A stretch of DNA of 64,000 nucleotides from JADJPO01 sp963724535 (GCA_963724535.1 CAVRVD010000019.1:1-64000), one strand, 5' to 3'; positions 44,629 through 53,785 are shown, numbered from the stretch's first letter. Numbers and translations: made by a program. The notes: a model not told the origin generated them from the letters alone.

Positions 44629-45849
44629 TCAGGCCGGGCAGCCCAGGAGATCGGCGAGCACGGCGACCAGCGCCGTGACCCCGGCTCCGCAGTCGGCCTC
44701 CGGCGCCTGTTCGGCCGGTGAGTGCGAGACCCCGGTCGGGTTGCGGACGAACAGCATTGCGGACGGCACGCCGGCCTGGACCAGGATCCCGGCGTCATGC
44801 CCGGCACCGGTGGGCAGGATCGGAACGACGGTGCGTCCCAGCGCCGCGGCCGAGGCGGCAGCGAGCCGGGCGGCCAGATCGGTGGGAAAGCTGGTCGCCG
44901 GCGTCCACGACTCCTCGCTCAGCTGGTGGTCGGGAAGTCCGGCGACGACAGCACGCACCTGGTCCTCGGTGTCGGCGCGGACGTCGAGCCAGGCGCGCAC
45001 CGCCGAGGGGATCGCGTTGGCCGCGTTCGGCTCGACGACCACCTTGCCGACGGTGGCCAGCGCGCCGTGCCGGACGGCCCCGGCGCGGGCCGCGCCGACC
45101 AGATCGGCGAGGGCGAGCATCGGGTCGTGGCGGTCGACGAGCTCGGTAGTGCCGGCGTGGTCGGCCCGGCCGACGAGGTCAGCCCGCCATCGCCCATGCG
45201 GGCGGATCGCGCTGGCCACGCCGACCGGGGCGTCCAGCTCGGGGGTGGCCAGGGCCCGGCCCTGCTCGATGTGCAGCTCGACGAAGACCCCGATCCGGCG
45301 CAGCGCCTCCTCGTCGCGGCCGATGCCGCTCGGGTCGAGGCCGGCGGCGGTCGCGGCGTCGGCGTAGGTCGTTGCGTCGCCGTCGCGCAGACCGAGCACA
45401 GATGCTGGGGAAGCGATCCCGGTGAGCAGTCGACTGCCGGAGCAGGCCAGACCGAACCGGGCACCCTCCTCGTCCACGAACCGGACGACGCTCAGCGGCC
45501 GCCCTGTGGGGTCCCAGGAGTCGTTGCGGCGCAACGACTCCACGGCGGACAGCGCGGAGGCGACGCCGAGCGGCCCGTCATACGCCCCGCCGTCCGGCAC
45601 CGAGTCGAGGTGACTGCCGGTGACGACCGGCCGGACACCGCGGCGCACCGCGTCGTCCGGATCACCCCACCAGGCCCACTGGTTGCCACACAGGTCGATG
45701 ACCACGTTGGCACCCAGACCCGTTGCCGTGGAGGCGAACCACTCGCCGAGCGTCGCGTCCTCGGGGGTGAAGGCGTACCGGCGGTAGCCGCCGCTGGTGG
45801 CGTCGCGGCCGATCCCCTCGATCTCGGCCAAGAGAGCTGTCACGCTCAC
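44629..45849 (-). CDS. M20 amidohydrolase (allantoate/N-carbamoyl amino acid hydrolase family), probable N-formylglutamate deformylase of the hut pathway
   Basis: The protein has 406 residues. The family metal site is intact: TGSHLDSVPDGGAYDG, VVRFVDEEGARFG, LHIEQGRAL, and a final His in GVSHSPAE. By sequence it is a Zn or Mn amidohydrolase of the allantoate/ureidoglycolate/carbamoyl group. Its start overlaps the hutU stop by four bases, and hutF lies on the other side, so it fills the place where the N-formylglutamate hydrolase should be. I infer that role; in Streptomyces hut clusters a gene of this family lies in the same place. Confidence 0.85.
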   Translation of the reverse strand: MSVTALLAEIEGIGRDATSGGYRRYAFTPEDATLGEWFASTATGLGANVVIDLCGNQWAWWGDPDDAVRRGVRPVVTGSHLDSVPDGGAYDGPLGVASALSAVESLRRNDSWDPTGRPLSVVRFVDEEGARFGLACSGSRLLTGIASPASVLGLRDGDATTYADAATAAGLDPSGIGRDEEALRRIGVFVELHIEQGRALATPELDAPVGVASAIRPHGRWRADLVGRADHAGTTELVDRHDPMLALADLVGAARAGAVRHGALATVGKVVVEPNAANAIPSAVRAWLDVRADTEDQVRAVVAGLPDHQLSEESWTPATSFPTDLAARLAAASAAALGRTVVPILPTGAGHDAGILVQAGVPSAMLFVRNPTGVSHSPAEQAPEADCGAGVTALVAVLADLLGCPA

Positions 45850-47534
45850 GGCGTCTCCTCGAGCATCGGGATCCGCACGCCGCGCTCCTCGGCGACGTCG
45901 CAGGCCCGCGGGTATCCGGCGTCGACGTGGCGGATCACGCCCATGCCGGGGTCGTTGGTGAGCACCCGCTCCAGCTTGGCCGCGGCCAGCGGGGTGCCGT
46001 CGGCGACGCTGACCTGACCGGCGTGGATCGACCGGCCGATGCCGACGCCCCCGCCGTGGTGAATCGAGACCCAGGTGGCCCCGGAGGACGCCGCGACCAG
46101 ACCGTTGAGCAGCGGCCAGTCGGCGATCGCGTCGGAGCCGTCCAACATCGCTTCGGTCTCACGGAAGGGGGAGGCGACCGAGCCGCAGTCGAGATGGTCG
46201 CGACCGATCACGATCGGCGCACTGACCGCCCCGGAGGCGACCAGGTCGTTGAAGGCCGACCCGGCCCGGTCCCGCTCGCCGTAGCCGAGCCAGCAGATCC
46301 GTGCTGGAAGCCCTTGGAAGGCGACTCGTTCGGAGGCCGCGCGGAGCCAGCGCTGCAGGCGGTCGTCGTCCGGGAACAGCTTGGCGACCGCGCGGTCGGT
46401 GACCGCGATGTCCTTCGGGTCACCGGACAGCGCGACCCAGCGGAACGGACCCTTGCCCTCGCAGAACAGCGGCCGGATGTAGGCGGGGACGAAGCCCGGG
46501 AAGGCGAACGCGCGGTCGTAGCCGCCGAGGCGGGCCTCGTCGCGGATCGAGTTGCCGTAGTCGAAGACCTCGGCGCCGCCGTCGAGGAAGCCGACCATTG
46601 CCTCCACGTGACGGGCCATCGAGGCTCGCGCGCGGTCGGTGAACTCCTCGGGCTTCGCCTCGGCGTAGTCGTGCCAGTCGGCCAGGTCGATGTCCTCGGG
46701 CAGGTACGACAGCGGGTCATGGGCGCTGGTCTGGTCGGTGACGATGTCGACCTCGACGCCGCGGCGCAGCAGCTCTGGTAGTACCCGCGCCGCGTTGCCG
46801 ACCACGCCGACCGACAGCGGCCGCCGCTCGGCCTTGGCGGCGAGGACCCGGGCGACCGCGTCGTCCAGGGCCTGCTCGCCGACACCTGGGGCGACCTCGT
46901 CGAGGTAGCGGGTCTCGACGCGGCGGCGCAGCCGCACCGGGTCAACGTCGACGATCAGGCAGACGCCGTCATTGAGGGTGACCGCGAGCGGCTGGGCGCC
47001 GCCCATGCCGCCACAGCCGGCGGTCAGGGTCAGGGTGCCGGCCAGGGTGCCGCCGAACCGCTTGGCGGCCACCGCGGCGAAGGTCTCGTAGGTGCCCTGC
47101 AGGATGCCCTGGGTACCGATGTAGATCCACGATCCCGCGGTCATCTGCCCGTACATGGTCAGGCCGAGGTGCTCCAGGCGGCGGAACTCCGGCCAGGTGG
47201 CCCAGTCACCGACCAGGTTCGAGTTGGCGATCAGCACCCGAGGCGCCCACTCATGGGTGCGCATCACCCCGACCGGTCGGCCGGACTGCACGAGCAGCGT
47301 CTCGTCGTCGGCCAGGGTGGTCAGGGTGCGCACGATGGCCTCGAAGCTGGCCCAGTCCCGGGCCGCCTTGCCGGTGCCGCCGTAGACGACCAGGTCGTCG
47401 GGGCGCTCGGCGACGTCCGGGTCGAGGTTGTTCATCAGCATCCGCAGTGGGGCCTCGGTCTGCCAGGACCGGGCGGTCAAGGTGCGGCCCCGCGGGGCAT
47501 GCACCTCGCGTGGTCCGGGAGTGGTGATGGTCAT
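45846..47534 (-). CDS. hutU: Urocanate hydratase
   Basis: The protein has 562 residues. It uses tightly bound NAD to add water to urocanate. The signature includes YGGTGKAARDW, the GCGGMGGAQPLA loop, and DYGNSIRDEA, with the FCEGKGPFRW and HHGGGVGIGRSIHAG C-terminal segments. The ATG at 47534 follows CAAGGAGTCCCG. A 53-bp double palindrome lies between this gene and hutH upstream, so the two may be transcribed separately or be partly attenuated. Confidence 0.95.
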   Translation of the reverse strand: MTITTPGPREVHAPRGRTLTARSWQTEAPLRMLMNNLDPDVAERPDDLVVYGGTGKAARDWASFEAIVRTLTTLADDETLLVQSGRPVGVMRTHEWAPRVLIANSNLVGDWATWPEFRRLEHLGLTMYGQMTAGSWIYIGTQGILQGTYETFAAVAAKRFGGTLAGTLTLTAGCGGMGGAQPLAVTLNDGVCLIVDVDPVRLRRRVETRYLDEVAPGVGEQALDDAVARVLAAKAERRPLSVGVVGNAARVLPELLRRGVEVDIVTDQTSAHDPLSYLPEDIDLADWHDYAEAKPEEFTDRARASMARHVEAMVGFLDGGAEVFDYGNSIRDEARLGGYDRAFAFPGFVPAYIRPLFCEGKGPFRWVALSGDPKDIAVTDRAVAKLFPDDDRLQRWLRAASERVAFQGLPARICWLGYGERDRAGSAFNDLVASGAVSAPIVIGRDHLDCGSVASPFRETEAMLDGSDAIADWPLLNGLVAASSGATWVSIHHGGGVGIGRSIHAGQVSVADGTPLAAAKLERVLTNDPGMGVIRHVDAGYPRACDVAEERGVRIPMLEETP

Positions 47535-47601
47535 CGGGACTCCTTGGCTACTGGGCGTGGGTGATTCTGAAGCGCTGAGCGGCGCAACGCCCACCCTCCT
47601 C

Positions 47602-47654
47602 GGGCGCTGTGTGACGTTGCGCCCGTCAGACGGGTGCGGCGTGACGTTGCGCCC
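47602..47654. repeat. 53-bp modular double palindrome, copy 1
   Basis: The order is GGGCGCTGTGT-g-ACGTTGCGCCC, spacer GTCAGAC, then GGGTGCGGCGT-g-ACGTTGCGCCC. Each half is an inverted repeat with 11-base arms around one base. It starts just beyond the hutH stop (47657 on the minus strand). It has the same 11+1+11+7+11+1+11 design as the copy at 62793-62845, in opposite orientation. Confidence 0.9.
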
Positions 47655-47656
47655 AT

Positions 47657-49198
47657 TCAGGGGAGCGGGCCGGTGGCGGACTCGGCGGCGGACAGGACCG
47701 CGCCGCGGCGAACCAGGGTGGTGGCAGTCGCGATCTCGGGGGCCAGGTGCCGGTCGGGGCCGGGGCCACCGATGCCCTCCGTGCGCAGCAGGTCCCGGAC
47801 GGCAGCGGTGGCCGGGGCCGGGGTCAGCGGGGCGCGCAGATCCAGCGCCCGGCAGCCGACCATGATCTCGATCGCCAGGACGGCGCTCAGCGCCTCGACG
47901 GACCGGCGCAGCTTGCGGGCGGCGTGCCAGCCCATCGAGACGTGGTCCTCCTGCATCGCCGACGACGGGATCGAGTCGACGCTGGCCGGCACCGCCAACC
48001 GCTTGCACTCGCTGACCAGACCGGCCGCGCTGTACTGGGCGATCATCAGCCCGGAGTCGACGCCGGGATCGTCGGCCAGGAACGGCGGCAGGCCGTGGCT
48101 GCGGGCCTGGTCGAGGAACCGGTCGGTGCGCCGCTCACTGATGCTGGCGACGTCCGCGACCGCGATCGCCAGGAAGTCGAGCACGTAGCCGACCGGTGCG
48201 CCATGGAAGTTGCCGTTGCTCTCCACCCGCGAGTCGAGGGTGACCACCGGGTTGTCGATCGCCGCGGCGAGCTCCCGATCGGCCACGGCCGCGGCGTGCA
48301 CGAGGGTGTCTCGCGCCGCTCCGTGCACCTGCGGGGCACAGCGCAGCGAGTAGGCGTCCTGCACCCGGGTGCAGTCCGGCGTCCGATGGCTGTCCATGAT
48401 CGCGGACGACGCGAGCAGCGCCCGTAGGTTCGCCGCGCTGGTCGCCTGCCCGGGATGGGGGCGCAGCGCCATCAGGTCTGCGGCGAACGCCCGGTCGGTG
48501 CCGAGCAGCGCCTCGACGCTGATCGCCGCAGCGACGTCGGCGGTGCGCAGCAGGAGCCGCAGGTCGGCCAGGGCCAACAGGAGCATGCCGAGCATCCCGT
48601 CGGTGCCGTTGATCAGGGCCAGGCCCTCCTTGGCACCCAGGGTGAGCGGGGCGATGCCCGCCTGCGCCAGCGCGGCGGCGGCCGGACGACGGACCCCGGC
48701 GGCGTCGGCGACCTCGCCCTCGCCAGCGGCCGCCAGGGCGACCGCAGCCAGCGGCGCCAGGTCGCCGGAACACCCCAATGAGCCGTACTCGTGGACCACC
48801 GGGGTGATCCCGGCGTTGAGCATCGCGGCGTAGGTCTGGGCGACCTCCGCTCGGACCCCGGTGCGGCCCGAGGCCATGGTGCGTAGCCGCAGCAGCATCA
48901 GGGCACGGACGACCTCCGCCTCCACCGGGTCCCCCGTGCCGGCTGCATGCGAACGAACCAGGCTGCGCTGCAAACGTTCTCGGGCCGATGCCGGAATATG
49001 TCGGGTGGCCAACGCGCCGAACCCGGTGGACACCCCGTAGACCGGCGCGTCGGCGGCGGCCAGCCTCTCGACGGCGGCGCGCGAGCCCGCCATCTCGGCG
49101 CGGGCCTGCTCGGTGACCTCGACCCGCGCGCCGCCGCGGGCCACGGCCATGACATCGGCGGGGAAGAGCGGCCCCGGTCCGACCTCGATCCTCGTCAT
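47657..49198 (-). CDS. hutH: Histidine ammonia-lyase
   Basis: The protein has 513 residues. It removes ammonia from histidine to give urocanate. The MIO cofactor forms from Cys143-Ser144-Gly145 in GSLGCSGDLAPLA; most enzymes have Ala at the first place, while Cys is common in actinobacteria. Other conserved parts are PVYGVSTGFG, NGTDGMLG and the QDAYSLRCAPQVHG region. I chose the ATG at 49198 (MTRIEVGPG). It is the first gene of the minus-strand hut group and is divergent from an IclR regulator. Confidence 0.95.
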   Translation of the reverse strand: MTRIEVGPGPLFPADVMAVARGGARVEVTEQARAEMAGSRAAVERLAAADAPVYGVSTGFGALATRHIPASARERLQRSLVRSHAAGTGDPVEAEVVRALMLLRLRTMASGRTGVRAEVAQTYAAMLNAGITPVVHEYGSLGCSGDLAPLAAVALAAAGEGEVADAAGVRRPAAAALAQAGIAPLTLGAKEGLALINGTDGMLGMLLLALADLRLLLRTADVAAAISVEALLGTDRAFAADLMALRPHPGQATSAANLRALLASSAIMDSHRTPDCTRVQDAYSLRCAPQVHGAARDTLVHAAAVADRELAAAIDNPVVTLDSRVESNGNFHGAPVGYVLDFLAIAVADVASISERRTDRFLDQARSHGLPPFLADDPGVDSGLMIAQYSAAGLVSECKRLAVPASVDSIPSSAMQEDHVSMGWHAARKLRRSVEALSAVLAIEIMVGCRALDLRAPLTPAPATAAVRDLLRTEGIGGPGPDRHLAPEIATATTLVRRGAVLSAAESATGPLP

Positions 49199-49252
49199 GG
49201 GTCCAGGGCAGCACCGCTCGGCTCGGGAGGACACCTCTGAGCAGGCGATACT

Positions 49253-49268
49253 GTCTGGCATCTCAGAC
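49253..49268. promoter_or_regulatory. Candidate IclR-type operator between hutH and its divergent regulator
   Basis: GTCTG-GCATCT-CAGAC is a perfect 16-bp inverted repeat, 55 bases before hutH and 124 bases before the regulator start. It is the only clear palindrome in the 193-base gap. IclR-family proteins bind such sites as tetramers. The match is by shape, not to a known consensus. Confidence 0.4.
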
Positions 49269-49391
49269 GCAGACCTGGGGCGACACCGTTTCCGGACCGG
49301 GCAGCAGGGGTGCGGCGATCACAGGGGGCATCGGCGTGGTCGCGACCGGACGTCGCTGCGCCGTCCTGCGGCCGCGGAGCACACTGGCGGG

Positions 49392-50201
49392 GTGTCGCTC
49401 GTCCCCGGAGCCCGCCGCGCGATCGCCGTCCTGCGCCACCTGGCCCAGACCGGCCCGGTACCGGCGGCGGCGATCGCCCGCGACGTGGGCCTGCCCCGCT
49501 CGACCACCTACCAGCTGCTGCAGGCGCTCGCGGAGGAGGCGCTGGTCGTCCACCTGCCCGAGGAGCGGCGCTACGGCCTCGGCCCCGGGGTGGTCGAGCT
49601 CGGCTCGGCGTACTCCCGCCACGCACCACTGGCCCGCCTCGGCCGGCCGGTGCTGACCGTCCTGGTCGACCGGGTGCGGCACAGCGCCCACCTGGTCGTC
49701 CTGCATGGCAACGAGGTGTTCTACGTCGTGGAGCAGCGCGCACCGGGGCGCCCCGGGCTGGTCACCGATGTCGGGGTCCGGCTTCCCGCGCATCTGACCG
49801 CCAGCGGACGCGCCATGCTCGCCGCCCTACCCGGGGCCCAGGTCCGCGCCCTGTACCCCGACCGCACGGCGTTCAGCATGCGCACCGGCACCGGGCCGAC
49901 CTCCCTGACCCAGCTGCAAGCCGTGCTGTCGGCCACCCGGCGACGGGGTTATGCGGTCGAGAACGGCGAGGTGACAACGGGTTTCGCCTCGATCGCCGAC
50001 CTGGTACGCGACCACACCGGGCACCCCATCGCCGCGGTCGCGGTGACCTATCCGACGGGGCACCCGCCGGCTCCGGGTGCCGGGGATGCGCCCCACGGGG
50101 ACCAGGAGCTGGAGGTGGTTCGGGCCGTCCGGGCAGCCGCGGCCGAGCTGACCCGCCGCGTGGGCGGTCGCGCCAAACCGCCGTACCACTACCGCTCATG
50201 A
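49392..50201 (+). CDS. IclR-family transcriptional regulator of the hut genes (probable)
   Basis: The protein has 269 residues. The N-terminal winged helix-turn-helix (RAIAVLRHLAQTGPVPAAAI, then ARDVGLPRSTTYQLLQAL) is followed by the IclR effector domain with HLTASGRAMLAALPG and VENGEVTTGFASIAD. IclR proteins respond to small acids. Divergence from hutH suggests that it controls the cluster, with urocanate or formimidoylglutamate as possible inducer (inference). The GTG at 49392 is used. Its stop overlaps the next gene. Confidence 0.9.
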   Translation: MSLVPGARRAIAVLRHLAQTGPVPAAAIARDVGLPRSTTYQLLQALAEEALVVHLPEERRYGLGPGVVELGSAYSRHAPLARLGRPVLTVLVDRVRHSAHLVVLHGNEVFYVVEQRAPGRPGLVTDVGVRLPAHLTASGRAMLAALPGAQVRALYPDRTAFSMRTGTGPTSLTQLQAVLSATRRRGYAVENGEVTTGFASIADLVRDHTGHPIAAVAVTYPTGHPPAPGAGDAPHGDQELEVVRAVRAAAAELTRRVGGRAKPPYHYRS

Positions 50202-50617
50202 TCCGTTCATCCGTTGGTCACGTCGCCCTCATGGTCTCCTGTCCTGGGAGGTCCAGGCTCTCCCGCGTGACGACCCGGTTCCAGGTGCACCGCCACGACC
50301 ACGGCTGGTGGTGGCGGCTGGTGGGCGGAAACAACCGGCCCATCGCGCAGAGCCCGGACGAGCACCCCGACGCCGGTTCTGCCCGTCGCGACGCCTCCAG
50401 CATCGCGTCGCTGGCCGCCGGCGGACGGATCCAGATCGTCGGCGACGGGCGTGGGTGGCGCTGGGTCCTGATGGACGACGGCACCATCCGCGCGGTCTCG
50501 GTGGGGCTGTTCGTCCGTCGCTCGGACTGCCAGCGGGCGATCTCCCGGTTCCGTAGCACGGCGATCCGGGCCGACATCGAGGAGGCGGACTCGGCCGTCG
50601 ACGTCCCGGGTCGGTGA
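50198..50617 (+). CDS. YegP-like small protein (DUF1508-type fold)
   Basis: The product has up to 139 residues. The conserved part is a tandem of short beta-beta-alpha units: RFQVHRHDHGWWWRLVGGNN near residue 27, and RIQIVGDGRGWRWVLMDDGT, then CQRAISRFR. This resembles YegP. The function is unknown. The ATG at 50198 overlaps the regulator stop (ATGA). The GTG at 50267 gives a form that starts right at the domain; I cannot decide between them. Confidence 0.6.
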   Translation: MIRSSVGHVALMVSCPGRSRLSRVTTRFQVHRHDHGWWWRLVGGNNRPIAQSPDEHPDAGSARRDASSIASLAAGGRIQIVGDGRGWRWVLMDDGTIRAVSVGLFVRRSDCQRAISRFRSTAIRADIEEADSAVDVPGR

Positions 50618-50628
50618 TCGCTGCCTGG

Positions 50629-51066
50629 TCAGCCCAGCGTGAGCAGCAGGACCGCCAGTCCCGCCGCGATCGCCAGCGCGACCAGCCCGCCCACGGTCAG
50701 CAGCCGGGCTCGGTCCGCGCCGACGCTGACCTGCTGCGGCCGGCTCGGGTCGTAGCGCACCGCGATCGGCGTACTCAACCGGTACGCCCGGCGAGCGGCC
50801 TGGTCACCGACGGCGCGCACCAGCCGTCCGGACTCGGTGGTGAACTCGACCACCGGCAGGTACCAGCCCACCGGGGCCGCTGCGGGGTCGTTGCGGCTGC
50901 CGGCCTCGAGGATCTGGCGGTTGTCGACCACCGTGCCGACGGCCTGCAGACCGCGCTCGCTCAGCGGCGAGTCGGCCTGCCGGGACCGGGCGCGGGACGC
51001 CGCGAGGAGCATGCCGAGGCCCAGCAGGGCGGGCAGGACGACGAAGACTAAACGCAGGAAGAGCAC
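50629..51066 (-). CDS. DUF3592 membrane protein
   Basis: The product has 145 residues. It has an N-terminal membrane helix (FLRLVFVVLPALLGLGMLL), an extracytoplasmic or cytosolic beta domain with GTVVDNRQIL, YLPVVEFTTESG and VRYDPSRPQQVSV (the DUF3592 core), and a C-terminal membrane helix (LTVGGLVALAIAAGLAVLLL). The function is unknown. It stands alone. Confidence 0.8.
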   Translation of the reverse strand: MLFLRLVFVVLPALLGLGMLLAASRARSRQADSPLSERGLQAVGTVVDNRQILEAGSRNDPAAAPVGWYLPVVEFTTESGRLVRAVGDQAARRAYRLSTPIAVRYDPSRPQQVSVGADRARLLTVGGLVALAIAAGLAVLLLTLG

Positions 51067-51130
51067 GACGCGACGCTACCCGGGTGACGCGAGGACGAGG
51101 CCGGTGTCAGCGCACGTTCTGGGGCGCCGG

Positions 51131-52003
51131 TCAGGTGGCCGAGATCGCCTCGTGGAAGGCGAGTACCCGACGGGCTGTCTCCACGTGCAGGTTCTCGACC
51201 ATCCGGCCGTTGTGGACCACGACGCCCTGCCCGGCCGCCATCGCCTCCTCGAACGTGGCGATCAAGGCCCGGGCGTCCTCGACCGCCGCATCGGACGGCG
51301 CCCAGGCCTCGTTGCACGGGCCGATCTGGGCCGGGTGGATCAGAGTCTTGCCGTCGAAGCCCAGCTCGACGCCCTGACGGCACTCGTCGGCGAACCCCGC
51401 GGAGTCCTTCACGTCGTTGTAGACCCCATCCAGGATCGCCTTGCCGCTGGCCCGCGCCGCCAGCAGGCACAGTCCCAGCCCGGTCAGCAACGGCTGCCGG
51501 CCAGGCACGTGGGCGGCGCGTAGCTCCTTGGCGAGGTCGTTCGTGCCCATCACAAGAACGGCCAGACGCTCACTGGCCGAAGCGATCTCCTCGCAGTGCA
51601 GCATCGCCACCGGGGTCTCCACCATTGCCCAGATGAAGGTGTGGTCCGGTGCCCCGGCGGACTCCATGGCCGCTTCGATGGTTCGCACATCGGCGACCGA
51701 CGACACCTTCGGCACGACGATCCCACCCGGCCCGGCCGCACTCGCCGCCGCGATGTCGTCGGCGAACCAGTCAGTGTCCAGGCCGTTGACCCGGATGGTG
51801 AGTTCCTTGCTGCCGTACTCCCCCGAGCCCACGGCCGCGCAGACCCGTTCCCGGGCCTGGGGTTTGGCGTCCGGTGCGACCGCGTCCTCCAGGTCGAGGA
51901 TCAGCGCGTCGGCGTCCAGTGACTTGGCCTTCTCCAGGGCGCGCTCGTTGGCGCCGGGCATGTAGAGCACGCTGCGGCGCGGGGTCAGGCTCGGGTCAGT
52001 CAT
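51131..52003 (-). CDS. CoA ester lyase, HpcH/HpaI aldolase (CitE-like) family
   Basis: The protein has 290 residues. It has the CitE fold: RSVLYMPGANERALEKA, the DLEDAVAPDAK metal loop, VRVNGLD-like IRVNGLDTDW, VVPKVSSVADV, and GFDGKTLIHPAQI at the end. Such enzymes cleave malyl-CoA, beta-methylmalyl-CoA or citramalyl-CoA. AGGAGG five bases before the ATG at 52003 fixes the start; the GTG three bases upstream is too close. The next gene upstream is another member of the same superfamily. Confidence 0.9.
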   Translation of the reverse strand: MTDPSLTPRRSVLYMPGANERALEKAKSLDADALILDLEDAVAPDAKPQARERVCAAVGSGEYGSKELTIRVNGLDTDWFADDIAAASAAGPGGIVVPKVSSVADVRTIEAAMESAGAPDHTFIWAMVETPVAMLHCEEIASASERLAVLVMGTNDLAKELRAAHVPGRQPLLTGLGLCLLAARASGKAILDGVYNDVKDSAGFADECRQGVELGFDGKTLIHPAQIGPCNEAWAPSDAAVEDARALIATFEEAMAAGQGVVVHNGRMVENLHVETARRVLAFHEAISAT

Positions 52004-52110
52004 CACAGCCTCCTACTGGTGCGGTCACTGCCGGTCGGTCGAGGTCTATCTGACCGGTATCACGAGATGACAGGTGAGGTACACGGCCCGGCCGATCAGG
52101 CCGACTCGCC

Positions 52111-53181
52111 TCACCCCTCGAACCCGTACGCAGCGGCGAGCTCACCATCCCGTGTCGCCAACGCCCGCGCCAGGTCCACCATCACCTGGCACTGCTTGCA
52201 GGAGGCGTCGTCCTCCATCCGGCCGTCCAGCATGACCGCGCCGGTGCCGTCCCCCATCGCCTCGATCACGCGCAACGCGTGCTTGACGTCCGTGGGGTCG
52301 GGGGAGAACACCTTCTTCGCGATCTCGATCTGTACCGGGTGCAGGCTCCAGGCGCCGACGCAGCCGAGCAGGAAGGCGTTGCGGAACTGATCCTCGCAGG
52401 CGACGGTGTCCTTGATGTCGCCGAACGGCCCGTAGTAGGCGTAGATCCCGTGCGACGCACAGGCGTCCACCATCCGCGCGATCGTGTAGTGCCACAGGTC
52501 CTGCTGGTAGGAGGCGCGTTGCCCGTCGTAGGCCGGCGTGCCGTCCGCACCAGCCGGTGGGTCCTGCCGCACCAGGTAGCCGGGGTGCCCACCGCCCACC
52601 CGGGTGGTCTTCATCCGCCGGTTGGCGGCCAGGTCGGCCGGGCCGAGCGAGAGCCCCTGCATCCGCGGGCTGGCTCCACAGATCTCCTCGACGTTGGCCA
52701 CACCTCGGGCGGTCTCCAGGATCGCGTGGATGAGGATGGGGCGGTCAAGCCCGGCCCTCGCCTCGAGCTGGGCCAGCAGCCGGTCCACGTAGTGGATGTC
52801 CTCGGCGCCCTCGACCTTGGGCACCATCACCACGTCGAGCTGGTGGCCGATCTCGGGGACCAGCGTGGTCAGGTCATCAAGCACCCAGGGCGAGTCGAGG
52901 GCGTTGACGCGGGTCCACAGCTGGGTGTCGCCGAAGTCGGTGCCCTTGGCGATCTCGACCAGCCCGGCTCGGGCAGCCTCCTTGTTGTCGGCCTTGACGG
53001 CGTCCTCGAGGTTGCCGAGCAGGACGTCGACCTGGCGGGCCATGTCCGGCACCTTCGCCGCCATCTTGGCGTTCGACGGGTCGAAGAAGTGGATCATCCG
53101 GGAGGGTCGGAACGGGATCTCCCGCGCCGGCGCGGGCGCACCGACCGCGAGGGGGCGGTAGAAGTCCTTGGCTGGGCGCAT
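52111..53181 (-). CDS. HpcH/HpaI aldolase/citrate lyase family protein, second malyl-CoA-lyase-like enzyme
   Basis: The protein has 356 residues, longer than its neighbour. It includes RPSRMIHFFDPSNAKMAAKV (start of the barrel), the metal loop LGNLEDAVKADNK, VNALDSPWVLDD, VVMVPKVEGAEDIHYVD, HAILETARGVANVEEI, and the LHPVQIEIAKKVFSP C-terminal segment. It belongs to the larger lyase branch annotated as malyl-CoA or beta-methylmalyl-CoA lyase. The ATG at 53181 is used. It is 107 bases upstream of the other lyase on the same strand, probably in one operon. Confidence 0.85.
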   Translation of the reverse strand: MRPAKDFYRPLAVGAPAPAREIPFRPSRMIHFFDPSNAKMAAKVPDMARQVDVLLGNLEDAVKADNKEAARAGLVEIAKGTDFGDTQLWTRVNALDSPWVLDDLTTLVPEIGHQLDVVMVPKVEGAEDIHYVDRLLAQLEARAGLDRPILIHAILETARGVANVEEICGASPRMQGLSLGPADLAANRRMKTTRVGGGHPGYLVRQDPPAGADGTPAYDGQRASYQQDLWHYTIARMVDACASHGIYAYYGPFGDIKDTVACEDQFRNAFLLGCVGAWSLHPVQIEIAKKVFSPDPTDVKHALRVIEAMGDGTGAVMLDGRMEDDASCKQCQVMVDLARALATRDGELAAAYGFEG

Positions 53182-53227
53182 GGCGCCAAGCCTAGGGGCG
53201 GGTGATTCGGCGTCGGGGTCGCGCCGG

Positions 53228-53785
53228 TCACACCTGGCGGGCCAGCTGCTCGACCACCTCGGCGCCGGGCAGGTCGGCCAGGGCCGCGCCGTCCAGCAGC
53301 AGCTTCGAACGGCGCAGGCCCGAGCCGATGACCACCTCGCCGGCACCCACCACGGCGGCGTCGACCAACAACAGCCACTCGCGCGGCAGGCCGACCGGGG
53401 TGATCCCGCCGTACTCCATACCGGAGCGCTGCACCGCGTCCTGCATCGTGGCGAACGAGGCGCGACGAGCGTCCAGACGGCGTCGGACCAGGCCGTTGAC
53501 GTCGAGTCGGGTGGTGGCCAGCAGGACGCAGGCGGCGTGACGCACCTGGCCCGCCCTCGTACCCGCGACGAGCACGCAGTTCGCCGAGGCCGAGGGCGGC
53601 ACACCGTAGGCCGCGCAGAACGCGGCGGTGTCGGCCAGGTCGGCGTCGATCTCGGCCACCAGCACCCGGTGCGCCGCCAGGACCGGCTCGGGTCCGGTCA
53701 GCGCCGCCGCGACCGGATCGGCGAGCAGGTCGGGTCGGTCGGCCACCGGGACTGCGCGGAGGGTCTGGGCGGGGTCACCGGACAT
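53228..53785 (-). CDS. YbaK/EbsC-family aminoacyl-tRNA deacylase
   Basis: The protein has 185 residues from ATG 53785 (an ATG at 53797 adds four). The YbaK fold contains VPPSASANCVLVAG (central strand), ACVLLATTRLDVNGLVRRRL, and YGGITPVGLPREWLLLVD, including the substrate-loop GGITPVG. Such proteins remove wrongly attached amino acids from tRNA, often Ala or Cys from tRNA-Pro. It is the first gene of a minus-strand group with the two lyases. Confidence 0.85.
   Translation of the reverse strand: MSGDPAQTLRAVPVADRPDLLADPVAAALTGPEPVLAAHRVLVAEIDADLADTAAFCAAYGVPPSASANCVLVAGTRAGQVRHAACVLLATTRLDVNGLVRRRLDARRASFATMQDAVQRSGMEYGGITPVGLPREWLLLVDAAVVGAGEVVIGSGLRRSKLLLDGAALADLPGAEVVEQLARQV

Noticed and set aside
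47580..47655. CRISPR-like repeat array
   Set aside because: Only two hairpin units with a 7-base spacer; there are no regularly spaced unique spacers and no cas genes.
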